In this document: positions 53,161-62,763 of the stretch, one piece after another
Layout of the letters: the number at the start of each line of letters is the position of its first letter
Numbering within the stretch: position 1 is the stretch's first letter
Origin: Qipengyuania xiamenensis
Lineage (GTDB): Bacteria > Pseudomonadota > Alphaproteobacteria > Sphingomonadales > Sphingomonadaceae
Direction of reading: 5' to 3'
Length of the DNA stretch: 64,000 nucleotides
NCBI RefSeq assembly: GCF_019711495.1
Contig: NZ_JAIGNM010000001.1
Coordinates: 806,001 to 870,000 of the forward strand
Notes under the pieces: generated by a model
The model's database searches: none
Told to the model about the DNA's origin: nothing
Seen by the model: the letters and a program-made list of their open reading frames with translations, nothing else
Made by a program: the position numbers and the translations under genes

Positions 53161-54048
53161 CTAGCGCGGATTGGACCAGCGCGCGAAGATCGCCGTGGGC
53201 AACATCCGACCGCCCTCTTCCTGCACGGCGAGGTCGCCATGCTCGATCTTGCCGGGAAGGCCTTCGAAGACCTCCTGCAACAGCCCGCCGAGCGCGAGGC
53301 TGCTCATGCGCACGGCATAGACCGTGAGGAAGAGGAAGCTGCTGTCCTTGTCGAGCAGCTGTCGGCAATCCGAGACGAGATCGGGCAGGCCCTGTTCGAG
53401 CCGCCAAACCTCGCCATCGGGTCCGCGCCCGAATTTGGGCGGATCGAGGATGATGCCGTCGTAGCGACGCCCGCGACGAACCTCGCGTGCGGTGTATTTC
53501 ATCGCATCTTCGACCAGCCAGCGAACGGGACGGTCGTCGAGGCCGGCCAGCGCAGCATTCTCGCGCGCCTGTGCGACCGACTTCTTGCTCGCATCGACAT
53601 GGGTGACGCGGCCATATCTGCTCAGCGCCTGTGTGCCGACGCCAGTATAGCCGAACAGGTTCATCGTCTCGGCATCGGCGCGCCCTTCAAGCTGCTCGCC
53701 CATCCATGTCCAGACGGGCGCCATGTCGGGGAAGAAACCAAGGTGGCGGAAGGGCGTGCACTGTGCAGTGAAGCGGACCTGGTCGCCCCAGCCAAGTTGC
53801 CAGCCATCGCGCGGGACTTCGCGGAAGTACTGCCAGCGGCCGCCGCCGTCCTCGTCGCTGCCGGGCACGAATTCGGCGTGGGCGTCCCACTCTTCCATGC
53901 GCGGGGTCCACATGGCCTGCGGTTCGGGCCTCACGAAGCGATAGTCGCCATAGGCTTCGAACTTGCGGCCATGCCCGCTGTCGAGCAGGCGGTAGCCGTC
54001 CCAGCCTTCGCCGATCATCAGTACCGGATTACGGACGAGCTCGGCCAT
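53161..54048 (-). CDS. Class I SAM-dependent methyltransferase, RlmI-related
   Basis: 295 residues. The Rossmann methyltransferase core includes NLFGYTGVGTQALSRYG (motif I), THVDASKKSVAQARENAALA, and YDGIILDPPKFGRGPDGEVW (motif IV DPPxF) as in RlmI/RlmK-type rRNA methyltransferases that modify a C5. The N-terminal PUA domain of RlmI is missing. Start at ATG 54048 overlaps the thrC stop by 4 nt. Target RNA unknown. Confidence 0.82.
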   Translation of the reverse strand: MAELVRNPVLMIGEGWDGYRLLDSGHGRKFEAYGDYRFVRPEPQAMWTPRMEEWDAHAEFVPGSDEDGGGRWQYFREVPRDGWQLGWGDQVRFTAQCTPFRHLGFFPDMAPVWTWMGEQLEGRADAETMNLFGYTGVGTQALSRYGRVTHVDASKKSVAQARENAALAGLDDRPVRWLVEDAMKYTAREVRRGRRYDGIILDPPKFGRGPDGEVWRLEQGLPDLVSDCRQLLDKDSSFLFLTVYAVRMSSLALGGLLQEVFEGLPGKIEHGDLAVQEEGGRMLPTAIFARWSNPR

Positions 54049-55439
54049 CAGGAAGCCTTCTCCATGATGTGGTCGCGCACAGCCTCGTAGGTGCCGGGCA
54101 GTTCTATATAGCTTTCTTCGCGGGCGAAGAGGTCGCCCACGCGGGATGGCAGACCGGGACGCAGGCCCGTCGCACGCTCCACCGCATCGGGGAACTTCGC
54201 CGGATGCGCCGTTGCCAGCGTCACCACGGGCGTGGTCGGCTCGATACCGGCCCTGCGCGCCGCATGGAGACCGATCGCAGTATGCGGGTCGAGCATCTCG
54301 CCGCATTCCTCGCAGGCCCAACGCATCGCCTGTAGCGTATCGTGCTCATCCGCGCGGGCGCTGGTGAACATGGCCGAAGCGCCCTCGCGCTGCGAATTGG
54401 TCAGGCGCATAGCCTTCGCTGCATCGAAATCGCGCATTTGCTGCGCGAGGGCCAGTCCGTCGCGGCCACCCACATCGAACAGCAGGCGCTCGAAGTTGGA
54501 ACTGACCTGGATATCCATGCTCGGTGCGGCAGTGGGCGTGACGGTACCGGTCGAATAGTCGCCCTCGGCCAGAGCGCGGTGGAGAATGTCGTTCACATTG
54601 GTCGCGACGATGAGCTTTTCGATCGGCAGGCCCATCCGCGCCGCAACGTGACCTGCAAAGACATCGCCGAAATTGCCGGTCGGGACGCTGAAGGCGAGCT
54701 TGCGCTCGGGCCCGCCCAGCTGGAGCGAGGCGGCGAAGTAATAGACCACCTGCGCCATCAGGCGCGCCCAGTTGATCGAGTTGACCGCACCGATACGATG
54801 CTTGGCCGTCACGTCTGCATCTGCGAAGATTCGCTTCACCATCGCCTGTGCATCATCGAAGCTGCCGTCGATGGCGATATTGTGGACGTTGGGTGCGCGC
54901 ACCGTGGTCATCTGGCGGCGCTGGACATCGCTCACCCGCCCCTTGGGATGGAGCATGAAGATCTCGACATTCTCGAGACCCGCGACCGCGTCGATGGCGG
55001 CGCTTCCGGTATCGCCGCTGGTCGCACCGACAATGGTCAGGCTGCCTTCCTCGCGGCCGAGAAATTCCTCGAACAGCAGGCCGAGCATCTGCAGCGCCAC
55101 GTCCTTGAAGGCGAGCGTCGGGCCGTGGAAGAGTTCGAGCACCCAGTGCTGCTCGTCCAGCTGCACCAGCGGGGTAACCGCCTTGTGGGCGAAGCGGCCA
55201 TAGGCCTTGGCCGTGAGTTCGCGCAGGCGTTCGGGTGTCAGGCAGTCGCCAACGAACGGCTCCATCACGCGTGCGGCCAGCTCGGCATAGGGAAGCCCGC
55301 GCATGGCGGCGATCTCTTCCACTGAGAACTGCGGCCAGCTTTCGGGCACGTAGAGACCGCCATCACTGGCAAGACCTGCCAGCGTGACTCCTGCAAAATC
55401 GAGGCTCGGGGCCTCACCGCGTGTCGAGACGTATTTCAT
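54048..55439 (-). CDS. thrC: Threonine synthase
   Basis: 463 residues. PLP-dependent conversion of O-phosphohomoserine to threonine. The PLP lysine lies in LFHGPTLAFKDVALQMLG, and VGATSGDTGSAAIDAVAG and SVPTGNFGDVFAGHVAARMG are conserved. Start at ATG 55439 (MKYVSTRGEAPSLDFAGVTL), the usual N-terminus; the frame extends upstream without homology. Placed just after the cox genes, about 51 bp from surf1. Confidence 0.95.
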   Translation of the reverse strand: MKYVSTRGEAPSLDFAGVTLAGLASDGGLYVPESWPQFSVEEIAAMRGLPYAELAARVMEPFVGDCLTPERLRELTAKAYGRFAHKAVTPLVQLDEQHWVLELFHGPTLAFKDVALQMLGLLFEEFLGREEGSLTIVGATSGDTGSAAIDAVAGLENVEIFMLHPKGRVSDVQRRQMTTVRAPNVHNIAIDGSFDDAQAMVKRIFADADVTAKHRIGAVNSINWARLMAQVVYYFAASLQLGGPERKLAFSVPTGNFGDVFAGHVAARMGLPIEKLIVATNVNDILHRALAEGDYSTGTVTPTAAPSMDIQVSSNFERLLFDVGGRDGLALAQQMRDFDAAKAMRLTNSQREGASAMFTSARADEHDTLQAMRWACEECGEMLDPHTAIGLHAARRAGIEPTTPVVTLATAHPAKFPDAVERATGLRPGLPSRVGDLFAREESYIELPGTYEAVRDHIMEKAS

Positions 55440-55490
55440 GTCGCCAAGGCGGTTAGCCGCGCAGGTCCAAGCGGGCAAGCAAGCGGGTGT

Positions 55491-56072
55491 TTAGTCGTCC
55501 CTAGCCTTGGTGGCAGGACGGCGACGCAGCGCGAGGATGTAGATGACAAGCGCGGTGAGCGCGAAAAAGAACCACTGCCCGGCATAGGCGAGGTGGTTGT
55601 TGGGCAGATCGCGCGGGTCCGGGGTGGCGAGCGGCTCCAGCCCTGCCAGCGGTTCTGCGGCCACTACTCGGCCACCGGGCGCGATAGTGCCTCTTACTTC
55701 GCCGCCGCTCCACTCGACCGGAGCGGGATTGCGCGAAAAGCCGAGATCGACCTTTACCGGTGTGCCGTCCTCCAGCTGGCAGAGGACGCGCTGCGCCATG
55801 CCCTTTTCGCCGCGGGCGCTGGTTCCGGCAGTCGTCGTCCCGCCCGATGCGCTGGCACACTGGATCGTGGTGCGACGATACATGGCTGCCTCGATGCCAG
55901 CCTCGTCGCGGGGATATTCGACCTCCGACGACATCTTCAGCGATTGCTCCGCCTGCGCGATCAGGGCTTCCTTTTCGCCCATCCGGCCAAGCTGCCAGAA
56001 GCCCAGCGCAATCATGACCGCGATGGCGCCGGCCACGATGATCGTCGGGATGATGGGAATGTTGCGGGTCAT
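55491..56072 (-). CDS. SURF1 family cytochrome oxidase assembly protein
   Basis: 193 residues, shorter than the typical 230-250. First helix IPTIIVAGAIAVMIALGFWQLGRM with the conserved WQLGRxxEK, and a last helix HLAYAGQWFFFALTALVIYIL with the NNHLxYAxxWFxFA signature. SURF1 helps insert heme a into subunit I. It lies 89 bp downstream of ctaE, past a terminator-like hairpin. Confidence 0.92.
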   Translation of the reverse strand: MTRNIPIIPTIIVAGAIAVMIALGFWQLGRMGEKEALIAQAEQSLKMSSEVEYPRDEAGIEAAMYRRTTIQCASASGGTTTAGTSARGEKGMAQRVLCQLEDGTPVKVDLGFSRNPAPVEWSGGEVRGTIAPGGRVVAAEPLAGLEPLATPDPRDLPNNHLAYAGQWFFFALTALVIYILALRRRPATKARDD

Positions 56073-56099
56073 CTTGGGTTTCGTCCGATCGAAAAAGCG

Positions 56100-56136
56100 A
56101 AAGGGGCAGTCGCGGACTTGCCGGACTGCCCCTTTT
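56100..56136. terminator. Hairpin between ctaE and surf1
   Basis: AAAGGGGCAGTC / GACTGCCCCTTT, perfect 12-bp stem with a 12-nt loop. On the minus strand it is followed by CGCTTTTTC, and on the plus strand by TC. It lies after ctaE and may attenuate surf1 and thrC transcription. Confidence 0.8.
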
Positions 56137-56161
56137 CATGTGTCCGGCAAGCCGGAAGGTA

Positions 56162-56983
56162 TCAGTGGAACTCAGCGCCCCAGCCGCCCCAGACGTAGAC
56201 GACGGCGAAGAGGAACAGCCACACCACGTCGACGAAGTGCCAGTACCAGGCAGCGGCTTCGAAGCCGAAGTGCTGGCGCGGCGTGAAGTGGCCGGCGTAG
56301 GCGCGCACGAGGCAGACGATCAGGAAGATCGTGCCGACGAGCACGTGGAAGCCGTGGAAGCCGGTCGCCATGTAGAAGGCCGAGCTGTAGGTGTTGCCGC
56401 CGAATGCGAACGGAGCAACGCCGTATTCGTAAGCCTGGATCGCGGTGAAGACCGCGCCGAGCAGGATGGTCGCCCACAGGCCCTTCTTGAGGCCGTCGCG
56501 GTCACCGTGGATCAGCGCGTGGTGCGCCCAGGTAACCGTGGTGCCCGAGCACAGCAGGATCAGCGTGTTGAGCAGTGGGAGGCTGAACGGATTGATCACT
56601 TCCTCGATTGCTGCAGGCGGGAACTGGCCGCCGACGACTTCCGAAATCTCGGAAGGGAAGAGGGAGAAGTCGAACCAGCTCCAGAACCAGCCGACGAAGA
56701 ACATCACTTCCGAAGCGATGAAGAGAATCATGCCGTAGCGCATGTGCAGCTGCACGATCGGCGTGTGATCGCCGCGCTGCGCTTCCTTCACGATGTTCGA
56801 GAACCAGGCGAAGAAAGTGGCGATGAGGCCTGCGATACCGAGGCCCAGCACGAGATGGGCGCTGCCCATTTCATGCATGAACAGAACCATGCCGCTGGTG
56901 AAGGTCAGCGCCGAGATCGAGCCGATCAGCGGCCAGATGTCGGGTTCGAGGATGTGATATTCGTGATTGACGTTACCAGCCAT
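56162..56983 (-). CDS. ctaE: Cytochrome c oxidase subunit III
   Basis: 273 residues, seven predicted helices. Family motifs: HILEPDIWPLIGSISALTF, RYGMILFIASEVMFFVGWFW, LNTLILLCSGTTVTWAHHAL, FYMATGFHGFHVLVGTIFL and the final AAWYWHFVDVVWLFLFAVVY. The structural third core subunit of the aa3 oxidase. Downstream of ctaG by about 95 bp. Confidence 0.96.
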   Translation of the reverse strand: MAGNVNHEYHILEPDIWPLIGSISALTFTSGMVLFMHEMGSAHLVLGLGIAGLIATFFAWFSNIVKEAQRGDHTPIVQLHMRYGMILFIASEVMFFVGWFWSWFDFSLFPSEISEVVGGQFPPAAIEEVINPFSLPLLNTLILLCSGTTVTWAHHALIHGDRDGLKKGLWATILLGAVFTAIQAYEYGVAPFAFGGNTYSSAFYMATGFHGFHVLVGTIFLIVCLVRAYAGHFTPRQHFGFEAAAWYWHFVDVVWLFLFAVVYVWGGWGAEFH

Positions 56984-57078
56984 AGTACCTGTGTCCTGGG
57001 TTTCGCTATGCGGGTGCCCTTAATGCGCAAGAACGCGCGGGTCTAGGGGGCAGCCGAGGTTATTCTTGCGTTCGTGGT

Positions 57079-57642
57079 CTAATCGATCGCTTCGTGGAAG
57101 GTATAGGACAGGGTGATCTGCTCCACCCCTTCCATATTGGGATCGTCCAGTGCCTTGGGATCGACGAAGTACAGCACGGGCATGCGCACTTCCTGACCGG
57201 GCTGCAGCGTCTGCTCGGTGAAGCAGAAACACTGGATCTTGTTGAAATAGGCGCCTGCCTGTTCCGGCTCGACATTGAAGGTCGCAGTGCCGGTTACCGG
57301 GCGGTCCGAATTGTTCTTCGCGAGATAGATCGCCATGTCGCGCTGGCCGATGGTGACGGTATCGGTCACCTGTTCGGGCTTAAACGTCCAGCCGAGGCCC
57401 GGCGCGGTCGTGGCATCGAAGCGGATCGAGATTTGCTGGCCGCCCGCTGCCTGTCCGATCCGTTCGGCAATGGCCGCTTCGCTTTCGGTTGCGCGCTGGG
57501 TGGTGCCGCCGAAACCGGTGACCTGGCAAAACAGCTGGTAGAGCGGGACCGCCGCATATCCGAGACCCAGCATGCCCGCCGCCGCCAGCAGGGCGAGCAT
57601 CGCCGTGCGGTTCTTCCGGTTTTGCAAAGTCGCGGTGGTCAT
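57079..57642 (-). CDS. ctaG: Cytochrome c oxidase assembly protein CtaG (Cox11)
   Basis: 187 residues. One N-terminal membrane helix (LALLAAAGMLGLGYAAVPLY), then a periplasmic immunoglobulin-like domain with the copper-binding KIQCFCFTEQTL (CFCF). Delivers copper to the CuB site of subunit I. It starts 7 nt after the stop of the 39-aa gene. Confidence 0.95.
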   Translation of the reverse strand: MTTATLQNRKNRTAMLALLAAAGMLGLGYAAVPLYQLFCQVTGFGGTTQRATESEAAIAERIGQAAGGQQISIRFDATTAPGLGWTFKPEQVTDTVTIGQRDMAIYLAKNNSDRPVTGTATFNVEPEQAGAYFNKIQCFCFTEQTLQPGQEVRMPVLYFVDPKALDDPNMEGVEQITLSYTFHEAID

Positions 57643-57649
57643 AAGTCCC

Positions 57650-57769
57650 TCACATCCTCACGATGGTGATTGCGTAGAACAGGATCGCCATGAACAGCAG
57701 GATGCCGCCGAGCACGAGATTACGGCTCTTCTGGCGGCGGCGTAGTTCCTTTTCCTCTTCGGGGGTCAT
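57650..57769 (-). CDS. 39-aa single-span membrane peptide in the cox cluster
   Basis: A 39-residue reading frame: charged N-terminus [17 protein letters not shown], one helix [20 protein letters not shown], then RM. Its ATG overlaps the ctaB stop by 4 nt (ATGA) and it ends 7 nt before ctaG, so it is tightly embedded in the operon. A small ORF in this position is typical of alphaproteobacterial cox operons (CoxF-like). It could be a small oxidase subunit or assembly factor; sequence alone does not decide. Confidence 0.8.
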   Translation of the reverse strand: MTPEEEKELRRRQKSRNLVLGGILLFMAILFYAITIVRM

Positions 57770-58689
57770 CCGAAAACTCCGTATTGGGCTGCGACCCGGT
57801 CGACAACCAGCGCCGCGAACAGGGCGAACAGGTAGAAAACGCTAAAGGCGAACAGACGTTTCTCGAGGCTCATCTTGTCGCCTTCGACTGCCGTACGCAG
57901 GGCGACAGGCACGCTCATCAGCAGGAAGACGAGCGACAGCACGATTGCGGTCATACCATAGAACGCCCCGGTGCCGCCGATGAACCACGGCGCGGCAGCG
58001 ATCGGAACCAGCAGGATGCAATAGGCGAGGATCTGGCGACGCGTCGAACGTTCGCCTTTGACCACCGGCATCATCGGGATGCCGACCTTGGCATAGTCGC
58101 TCTGCACGAACAGGGCGAGCGCCCAGAAGTGCGGCGGGGTCCAGAAGAAGATGATCGCGAACAGCAGGACCGGCATAAGGGTGATGTCGCCGGTCACCGC
58201 GATCCAGCCGATCATGGGCGGAAATGCCCCGGCTCCGCCGCCGATAACGATATTCTGCGGCGTGCGAGGCTTCAGCCAGATCGTATAGACCACCGCATAG
58301 TAGATGATGCTGATCAGGAGGATCGCTGCCGCGAGCCAATTCACGCCCAGGCCCATGATGACCACCGAGGCAGCGGAGATCAGGATGCCGAAGTCACGCG
58401 CGTCGGTGCGGTTCATCCGCCCGGCGGGCAGAGGGCGCTTGGACGTGCGCTTCATGCCTGCATCGATATCCGCTTCCCACCACTGGTTCAGCGCCGCGGC
58501 ACCGCCCGCGCCAAGCGCAATGCAGAGGATTGCGGTGAAACCGATGATGGGATGGATGCTTCCCGGAGCCGCCAGCAGACCACACAGGCCGGTGAAAATC
58601 ACGAGGCTCATCACGCGCGGCTTGGTCAGCGCGAAAAAGTCGCGCCAGTCCGCGGGGAGCTGGGTGGAGGGTGTGGTTGCTTCGGTCAT
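57766..58689 (-). CDS. ctaB: Protoheme IX farnesyltransferase (heme O synthase)
   Basis: 307 residues, UbiA-type membrane prenyltransferase with eight or nine helices. Asp-rich motif: [20 protein letters not shown] (NxxxDxxxD), and the conserved RPLPAGR. Farnesylates heme b to heme o, the precursor of heme a for the oxidase. Also known as CyoE. Overlaps the 39-aa gene. Confidence 0.95.
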   Translation of the reverse strand: MTEATTPSTQLPADWRDFFALTKPRVMSLVIFTGLCGLLAAPGSIHPIIGFTAILCIALGAGGAAALNQWWEADIDAGMKRTSKRPLPAGRMNRTDARDFGILISAASVVIMGLGVNWLAAAILLISIIYYAVVYTIWLKPRTPQNIVIGGGAGAFPPMIGWIAVTGDITLMPVLLFAIIFFWTPPHFWALALFVQSDYAKVGIPMMPVVKGERSTRRQILAYCILLVPIAAAPWFIGGTGAFYGMTAIVLSLVFLLMSVPVALRTAVEGDKMSLEKRLFAFSVFYLFALFAALVVDRVAAQYGVFG

Positions 58690-58717
58690 GGGATTCGCTT
58701 GGGCGCCCTATAGTGAC

Positions 58718-59677
58718 TCAGAGCCGCTGAATCCAGTCAATCAGCAAGCGGTTCACCTCGTCGGGGCGCTCCTGCTGTGTCCAGTGGCCGACGCCCTCCA
58801 GAATATGTCCTTCGACCTTCGGAGCGAACATCCGCATAAGAGCAACCGGATCCTCCACCGCGCCGAACAGGTAGGTGGCCGGATCACGCGTTCCGCCGAT
58901 GAACAGGGCGGGCTGTTCGATCTGCTTGCCCTGCCAGGTCTGCAGCCATTCGTAGTCGTCGACATGATTCCGATAGCGGTTGAGCGGACCGCGGAAGCCC
59001 GACTGCTTGAACTCCGCCTCGTAGAAATCGAGGTCCTCCTCGGTCAGCCAATCGACAGGCTGCGGATCGGGCAGGCCTTCGAGGAAGGTCGCGCCATAAG
59101 GCTTGGTCCAGTATTCGCCCGGCGGCACGTCGCCGCTGATCGAATACATCATGCGGGCGACCCAGTCGCGCGGGTCCTTTTCCGCCTCGGCCTCGGCAAC
59201 GCCCGGTTCCTGGAAATATTCCTGATAGAAGAACTTGCCCTGGCTCGTGAAATGCTCGTGGAAGACCTCGGTGAAGGGGCGGCTCGGGACGCCAGCGAAG
59301 GGCACCGAAAGACCGGCTACTGCACGGAAATGCTCCGGATGGGTCAGCGCCGAGTTCCACACGATGGGGGCACCCCAGTCGTGCCCGACAAGGATAGCGG
59401 GCCGGTCGGGCGACAGCGCTTTCCTCAGACCGACCAGATCGCCGACGATATGCTCCATCGCATAGGCATCGATCGGTTCGGGCTTGCCCGAACCGCCATA
59501 GCCGCGAACGTCGATCGCGCAGGCGGTGAACCCGGCCTCTGCCAACGGACCCAGCTGGTGGCGCCAGCTGTACCAGCTTTCCGGAAAGCCGTGGACCAGG
59601 ATAACCAGCGGCCCCTCTCCCTCTATTGCGCATCTAAGGCTCAGGTCTCCGACACCGATGGTCCGCATTTCGGGCAT
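58718..59677 (-). CDS. Alpha/beta-fold hydrolase, epoxide-hydrolase type
   Basis: 319 residues. LVILVHGFPESWYSWRHQL (HGFPxxW), IDVRGYGGSGKP, LVGHDWGAPIVWNSAL (Asp nucleophile in GHDWG), cap-domain Tyr region and VEGHILEGVGHWTQQERPD (His). The motif set HGFPxxW plus GHDWG is that of epoxide hydrolases and haloalkane dehalogenases. ATG 59677 has GAGAGGA upstream. It sits between ctaD and ctaB with a terminator ahead of it, and is not a cox gene. Confidence 0.88.
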   Translation of the reverse strand: MPEMRTIGVGDLSLRCAIEGEGPLVILVHGFPESWYSWRHQLGPLAEAGFTACAIDVRGYGGSGKPEPIDAYAMEHIVGDLVGLRKALSPDRPAILVGHDWGAPIVWNSALTHPEHFRAVAGLSVPFAGVPSRPFTEVFHEHFTSQGKFFYQEYFQEPGVAEAEAEKDPRDWVARMMYSISGDVPPGEYWTKPYGATFLEGLPDPQPVDWLTEEDLDFYEAEFKQSGFRGPLNRYRNHVDDYEWLQTWQGKQIEQPALFIGGTRDPATYLFGAVEDPVALMRMFAPKVEGHILEGVGHWTQQERPDEVNRLLIDWIQRL

Positions 59678-59697
59678 GAAAAATCCTCTCGTCCGCA

Positions 59698-59733
59698 CAA
59701 AAGAAAACGGCCGGTCCCTTGTGGAACCGGCCG
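59698..59733 (-). terminator. Terminator after ctaD
   Basis: CGGCCGGT / ACCGGCCG, an 8-bp stem extended by further pairs and followed on the minus strand by TTTTCTTTT. It lies 28 bp after the ctaD stop, so ctaC-ctaD end here and the hydrolase probably has another promoter or reads through. Confidence 0.85.
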
Positions 59734-59760
59734 CTTGTTTCTGTCCAGTGATTAGCGCGC

Positions 59761-61476
59761 TCAGGCCGTTGCAGGCTTCGCATCGCCAATGTGGTCGTGG
59801 TGGTCGTGGTGGTCCTCGATCACCGGCAGTTCGCTGAACTGGTGGAACGGCGGCGGGCTCGACAGGCTCCACTCGAGCGTGGTCGCACCTTCGCCCCAGT
59901 AGTTGTCTTCCGCCTTCTTGCCGGCGACGAATGCGTAGATGATGTTCACGAAGAACAGGATCATCGAAAGCGCCATGATCGTGTAGCCGAGCGAGCTGAT
60001 CTCGTTCCAGTAGGCATAGGCATCGGCATAGTCGGGGTAGCGACGCGGCATACCCTGCCAGCCGAGGAAGTGCTGCGGGAAGAAGATCACGTTCACGCCG
60101 ATGAAGAAGCCCCAGAAGTGCAGGTGGCTCAGCAGTTCGGAGTGCATCCGGCCGCTCATCTTCGGGAACCAGTAATAGAAGCCCGCGAACATCGAGAAGA
60201 CGGCACCCATCGACAGCACGTAGTGGAAGTGAGCCACCACGAAGTAGGTGTCGTGAACCACGTCGTCGACGCCGCCATTGGCGAGGTAGACACCGGTCAC
60301 ACCGCCGACGGTGAACAGGAAGATGAAGCCAAGGGCCCAGACCATGGGCGACTTGAATTCGATCGAACCGCCCCACATCGTGGCGATCCAGCTGAAGATC
60401 TTCACGCCGGTCGGAACCGCGATCACCATGGTGGCCGCGGTGAAGTACATCTTCGTGTTCACGTCGAGGCCCACGGTGTACATGTGGTGCGCCCAGACGA
60501 TGAAGCCGACGACGCCGATCGCGACCATGGCGTAGGCCATGCCGAGGTAGCCGAAGACCGGCTTGCGGCTGAAGGTCGCAACGATCTGCGAGATCATGCC
60601 GAAGCCCGGCAGGATCATGATGTACACTTCGGGGTGACCGAAGAACCAGAACAGGTGCTGGTAAAGGATCGGGTCGCCGCCGCCTGCCGGATCGAAGAAG
60701 GTCGTACCGAAGTTACGGTCCGTGATCAGCATGGTGATGGCAGCTGCGAGGACCGGAAGGGCCAGCAGCAGAAGGAATGCGGTAACCAGCACCGACCATA
60801 CGAACAGCGGCATCTTGTGCAAGGTCATGCCCGGCGCACGCATGTTGAAGATGGTGGTGATGAAGTTGGTCGCACCCAGGATCGAGCCTGCACCGGCAAG
60901 GTGCAGCGAGAAGATCGCGAAGTCGACAGCCGGACCCGTCGAGCCCGAGGTCGAGAGCGGTGCATAAACCGTCCAGCCCACGCCCGCGCCGAGGCCCGTG
61001 CCGCCCGGTACGAAGAGCGAGAAGCAGAGGCTGACGAAACCGGCAACGGTGAGCCAGAACGAGATGTTGTTCATGCGCGGGAAGGCCATGTCCGGTGCGC
61101 CGATCATCAGCGGTACGAACCAGTTGCCGAAGCCGCCGATCATCGCCGGCATGACCATGAAGAAGACCATGATCAGGCCGTGGGCGGTGATGAACACGTT
61201 CCACATGTGGAGATTGGCATCGAAGCTTGCTTCGCCGCCGAAGAATTCGACCCACCAGCCAAGGTACTGGATACCCGGCTCTGCAAGTTCGAAGCGCATC
61301 ACGCCCGACATCGCGCCGCCGATGATACCGGCGATGATCGCGAAGATCAGGTAAAGCGTACCGATGTCCTTGTGGTTGGTGGACATGAACCAACGCGCGA
61401 AGAAGCCGGGCTTGTGATCGGCGTCGTGTGCGTGGTCGTCGGTATGAGCCTGGAAGCTGTCGGCGGTAGTGGCCAT
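59761..61476 (-). CDS. ctaD: Cytochrome c oxidase subunit I
   Basis: 571 residues, the 12-helix heme-copper subunit. [37 protein letters not shown] (CuB His and the Tyr of the Tyr-His link), [10 protein letters not shown] and [12 protein letters not shown] hold heme and copper ligands. The HPEVY Glu/Tyr set marks an A-type proton-pumping oxidase. Starts 33 bp after ctaC. Confidence 0.97.
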   Translation of the reverse strand: MATTADSFQAHTDDHAHDADHKPGFFARWFMSTNHKDIGTLYLIFAIIAGIIGGAMSGVMRFELAEPGIQYLGWWVEFFGGEASFDANLHMWNVFITAHGLIMVFFMVMPAMIGGFGNWFVPLMIGAPDMAFPRMNNISFWLTVAGFVSLCFSLFVPGGTGLGAGVGWTVYAPLSTSGSTGPAVDFAIFSLHLAGAGSILGATNFITTIFNMRAPGMTLHKMPLFVWSVLVTAFLLLLALPVLAAAITMLITDRNFGTTFFDPAGGGDPILYQHLFWFFGHPEVYIMILPGFGMISQIVATFSRKPVFGYLGMAYAMVAIGVVGFIVWAHHMYTVGLDVNTKMYFTAATMVIAVPTGVKIFSWIATMWGGSIEFKSPMVWALGFIFLFTVGGVTGVYLANGGVDDVVHDTYFVVAHFHYVLSMGAVFSMFAGFYYWFPKMSGRMHSELLSHLHFWGFFIGVNVIFFPQHFLGWQGMPRRYPDYADAYAYWNEISSLGYTIMALSMILFFVNIIYAFVAGKKAEDNYWGEGATTLEWSLSSPPPFHQFSELPVIEDHHDHHDHIGDAKPATA

Positions 61477-61509
61477 CGTGCTATACTCTCGCGTCTATCG
61501 TAAACTTGA

Positions 61510-62550
61510 TTATTCAGCCGGGTTTTCGACCGGCGGAGCGCCTGCACCCGCTGCATCGGGAACTGCGCTTTCGGGAGTCTGGACCGGCACCATCTCGGCT
61601 TCGGTGCCAGCGCCTTCGGCAGCCTTCACGGTGCCGCCCTGCGCCAGGACCCAGGCATTGTACTGGTCCATCGGCAGTGCTTCGACCGCGATAGGCATGT
61701 AGCCATGACGGGCACCGCAGAGTTCCGAACACTGGCCGTAGTAAACGCCCGGCTCGTCAATCTGGAAGATGCGCTCGTTCAGGCGGCCCGGAACAGCGTC
61801 CATCTTGAACCAGAGGCTCGGCACCGCGAACGAGTGGATAACGTCGGCAGCGGTAACCTGCAGGCGGATGGGAACACCCGCGGGCACGACCATGCGGTTG
61901 TCGACTGCCAGTTGGTGCGGTTCGCCGCGCGCATCGGCTTCTTCCTTCTCGAGCATGTTCGAGACGATTTCGAAGTCGCCATTGTCAGGGTAAGCGTAGC
62001 CCCAGTACCACTGGTAACCGATCGCCTTGATGGTGATCGCATCCTTCGGCGGGGTTTCGTACTGCTTGGCAATCAGCGTGATCGAGGGAACCGCGATCAC
62101 CAGCAGGATGAGTGCCGGCACGACAGTCCAGATGACTTCGATCACCGTGTTGTGACTGGTCTTCGACGGGACGGGGTTGGCCGACCGGCGGAAACGGAAA
62201 ACCGTGTAGAGAAGCAGGACGAGCACGAAGATGCTGATCGCCGCCATGACCCAAATCAGGCCGTAGTGAAGACCATAGGCGAGTTCACCATTCTCGGAAT
62301 ACTGGGGCTGGATGTCCCATCCACCGGCTACGGGCATACCCTTGCCTTCGGTCGGAGCCATCGGCGTGTAGGCGTCGCTGCCTTCCGCAACCGCGTCGGG
62401 ATTCGCGACGTCGGCGGCTTCCGCGGGATCGACGGATTCGAGTTGCGCTGCTTCGGTTGCGTCCTGCGCCATGGCGGCAGGCGTGCCGATGACCAGCGAA
62501 AACGCCAGTGCGAGGCTGGCTACGATCCGGTGAAATCCGAGAGTTTTCAT
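61510..62550 (-). CDS. ctaC: Cytochrome c oxidase subunit II
   Basis: 346 residues. Signal-like N-terminus (LALAFSLVIGTPAAMAQ), an acidic Ala/Asp/Glu-rich leader of about 40 residues, two transmembrane helices (ALGYLAYG-type, here MAAISIFVLVLLLYTVFRF and PALILLVIAVPSITLI), then a cupredoxin domain with the CuA site YYGQCSELCGARHGYM (C-x3-C, H, M). No C-terminal cytochrome c domain. First gene of the cox cluster; upstream is about 213 bp of gap before the divergent pyrE. Confidence 0.96.
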   Translation of the reverse strand: MKTLGFHRIVASLALAFSLVIGTPAAMAQDATEAAQLESVDPAEAADVANPDAVAEGSDAYTPMAPTEGKGMPVAGGWDIQPQYSENGELAYGLHYGLIWVMAAISIFVLVLLLYTVFRFRRSANPVPSKTSHNTVIEVIWTVVPALILLVIAVPSITLIAKQYETPPKDAITIKAIGYQWYWGYAYPDNGDFEIVSNMLEKEEADARGEPHQLAVDNRMVVPAGVPIRLQVTAADVIHSFAVPSLWFKMDAVPGRLNERIFQIDEPGVYYGQCSELCGARHGYMPIAVEALPMDQYNAWVLAQGGTVKAAEGAGTEAEMVPVQTPESAVPDAAGAGAPPVENPAE

Positions 62551-62763
62551 TACGTTGGAACTCTTTCGTGTCGTGTCGTCAGGCGGACCCTGTAGCTTTC
62601 GCGGCGACCGCGTGTGCGCGGTGGCCGCACCTCATGCGAGGTCCGTTTGCGATGCGCCCTATAGGCAGGGATGCCGCGCGCCTCAAGCGGGTGACGGATA
62701 AAAATGTGCAAGTCCCTTTGCCTCTTGCGCAAACGCGCTCGAGGCGCTTTGAGCATCCACACC

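Noticed and set aside
54048-55490. Riboswitch or leader peptide ahead of thrC or of the cox genes
   Set aside because: No run of Thr/Ile codons and no recognisable conserved RNA core in the short gaps.
59791-61503. 570-residue plus-strand frame opposite ctaD
   Set aside because: The His/Asp/Glu-rich translation is the complement of a conserved membrane protein gene; no motif.
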